Source: Cymbomonas tetramitiformis (lineage: Eukaryota; Chlorophyta; Pyramimonadophyceae; Pyramimonadales; Pyramimonadaceae). From it: a DNA stretch of 64,000 nucleotides. Location of the stretch: assembly GCA_001247695.2 (NCBI GenBank), contig LGRX02035207.1, forward strand, positions 1 to 64,000, read 5' to 3'. The notes below the pieces were generated by a model. The model did no database searches. It worked only from the letters and a program-made list of their open reading frames with translations, and had not been told where the DNA came from. A program made the position numbers and the translations under genes. Within the stretch, counting starts at the first letter, position 1. Each line of letters begins with the position of its first letter. This document shows, in pieces, positions 63,104-64,000 of the stretch.

Positions 63104-63728
63104 CAATCCGTTATGCATCACGGTGAGAATAGCGCTTGCCCGGTGTTGCCGACGACCGATAGTCTGTCCGACTTATAGCTACCACGGCCAAAGGCATCCA
63201 CGCTTCCTCTGCCCTCCTCTCCGAAAGAAATCGAAGGATCATTGGATGAAATGGAGTTATTTTAATGCTTAGTCGGAGGATGCGTTGCATTTTATTACGG
63301 CGTGCACCGTTGCAAACTCCTTTTGTGGTCTGGTACGCGCGCTCTGCCGAACATTTCATAAATGGATTCGACAACGTACTAATGTAAATTTGTACAGCCA
63401 TGTGTGTCAAGCACAACGTAGGATCACAACTCCATCTACTTCAGTATGATCCAGTGCAGATCAGTGACTGGCCGTAAGATCCGAGTGACAAACAAGATCC
63501 GACAAAAGTAGTTTTAGCAGCTTTCATACCACGGATATAGTACTTCGCATTTTGCGTATCTGTGCAAGGGTATGATTTGTACAAGGCTCACTACACCTCA
63601 GCAAGGAAGGATCAATTCCCGCTCCTGACACATCATTTAAGTGCAGGGTATTTAAAACAAATGATCGACATTTGATACTGTATTAGTATATATTACAAGA
63701 AGTAAGGGCAATAGGCTTAATATATTGT

Positions 63729-64000
63729 TTAGCCTTCATAGGCAACTATCATGTATGTTGCATTGGTCAGCTCTGCGGCTTTGACCCAGGTGTCATGCTC
63801 AGGGCCGTAGCCTGCATATCGCACTAAATAGTACTTGACACCTCTAGTAATCTTATCAGAGAGTATGTGTGATATCTCAAATTATAATGGTTGCCCTTCT
63901 TCGGTGATCATTTGTGGCAGAGGCAAAGGTTCCTGCACCGAGTCATTGTATAACTCTAATCTGGATACAGGCTCGACAGGATGTATACGAATATCTAGGT
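63729..64000 (-). pseudogene. Gypsy pol C-terminus with chromodomain, partial, in-frame stop
   Basis: The minus-strand frame entering at the edge reads HPVEPVSRLELYNDSVQEPL and ITEEGQPL, then a TAA, then FEISHILSDKITRGVKYYLV and RYAGYGPEHDTWVKAAELTN, ending VAYEG with TAA at 63,729. YYLVRYAGYGPEHDTW is a clear chromodomain core. The internal TAA makes it a probable pseudogene unless the codon is read through. Confidence 0.75.

Larger units (their letters stand above)
62256..64000 (-). mobile_element. 3' end of a chromodomain Ty3/gypsy element, truncated by the window edge
   Basis: Minus-strand order: pol C-terminus (64,000-63,729), about 940 bp untranslated, polypurine tract, LTR. It is a different family from the 14.4-kb element. 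The other LTR and target duplication would lie beyond 64,000. Confidence 0.55.

Overview
This is nuclear DNA of a eukaryote, most likely a green alga of prasinophyte type. The reasons are GT-AG introns in two host genes, proline-rich linkers of the chlorophyte wall or surface-protein type next to kringle domains, a host gene that reads like a conserved plastid-lineage protein, and a heavy load of LTR retrotransposons. The lineage is inferred; no rRNA or organelle marker lies in the window. Nothing bacterial, no CRISPR array and no RNA gene was seen.

Layout. 1-4,632: mostly gene-free, with short tandem repeats and decayed ORFs of unknown origin. 4,633-19,041: an intact 14.4-kb Ty3/gypsy (chromovirus-like) retrotransposon with 427-bp LTRs, CATGA target duplications, a large extra upstream ORF, gag, and a 2,709-residue pol. 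The pol carries protease, reverse transcriptase, RNase H, a phage-type Dam N6-adenine methyltransferase, integrase, a chromodomain and a C-terminal cytosine-C5 methyltransferase. 20,087-23,687: an older, broken 3.6-kb LTR element with only a gag-like gene. 23,750-27,660: repeat-rich DNA with a large inverted repeat carrying a recurring hairpin, a 181-bp satellite, a hAT-type MITE, ATCGAT-rich tracts and a weak piggyBac-like remnant.

28,094-38,273 (+): a multi-exon host gene whose spliced exons form a coherent conserved protein. 42,935-55,804 (-): a 13-kb multi-exon gene, or two adjacent genes, for a secreted or type I membrane protein with two kringle domains. In both genes the introns are packed with unrelated minisatellites. 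57,469-62,174: two copies of a TA-flanked TIR element. The second is split by a young 3.6-kb LTR element with an intact 868-residue gag-like ORF and no pol. 62,256-64,000: the 3' end of a minus-strand chromodomain gypsy element that runs out of the window.

The most notable system is the gypsy element that joins an adenine and a cytosine DNA methyltransferase to a chromodomain integrase in one polyprotein. This suggests an element that could mark its own DNA, or the chromatin it inserts into.
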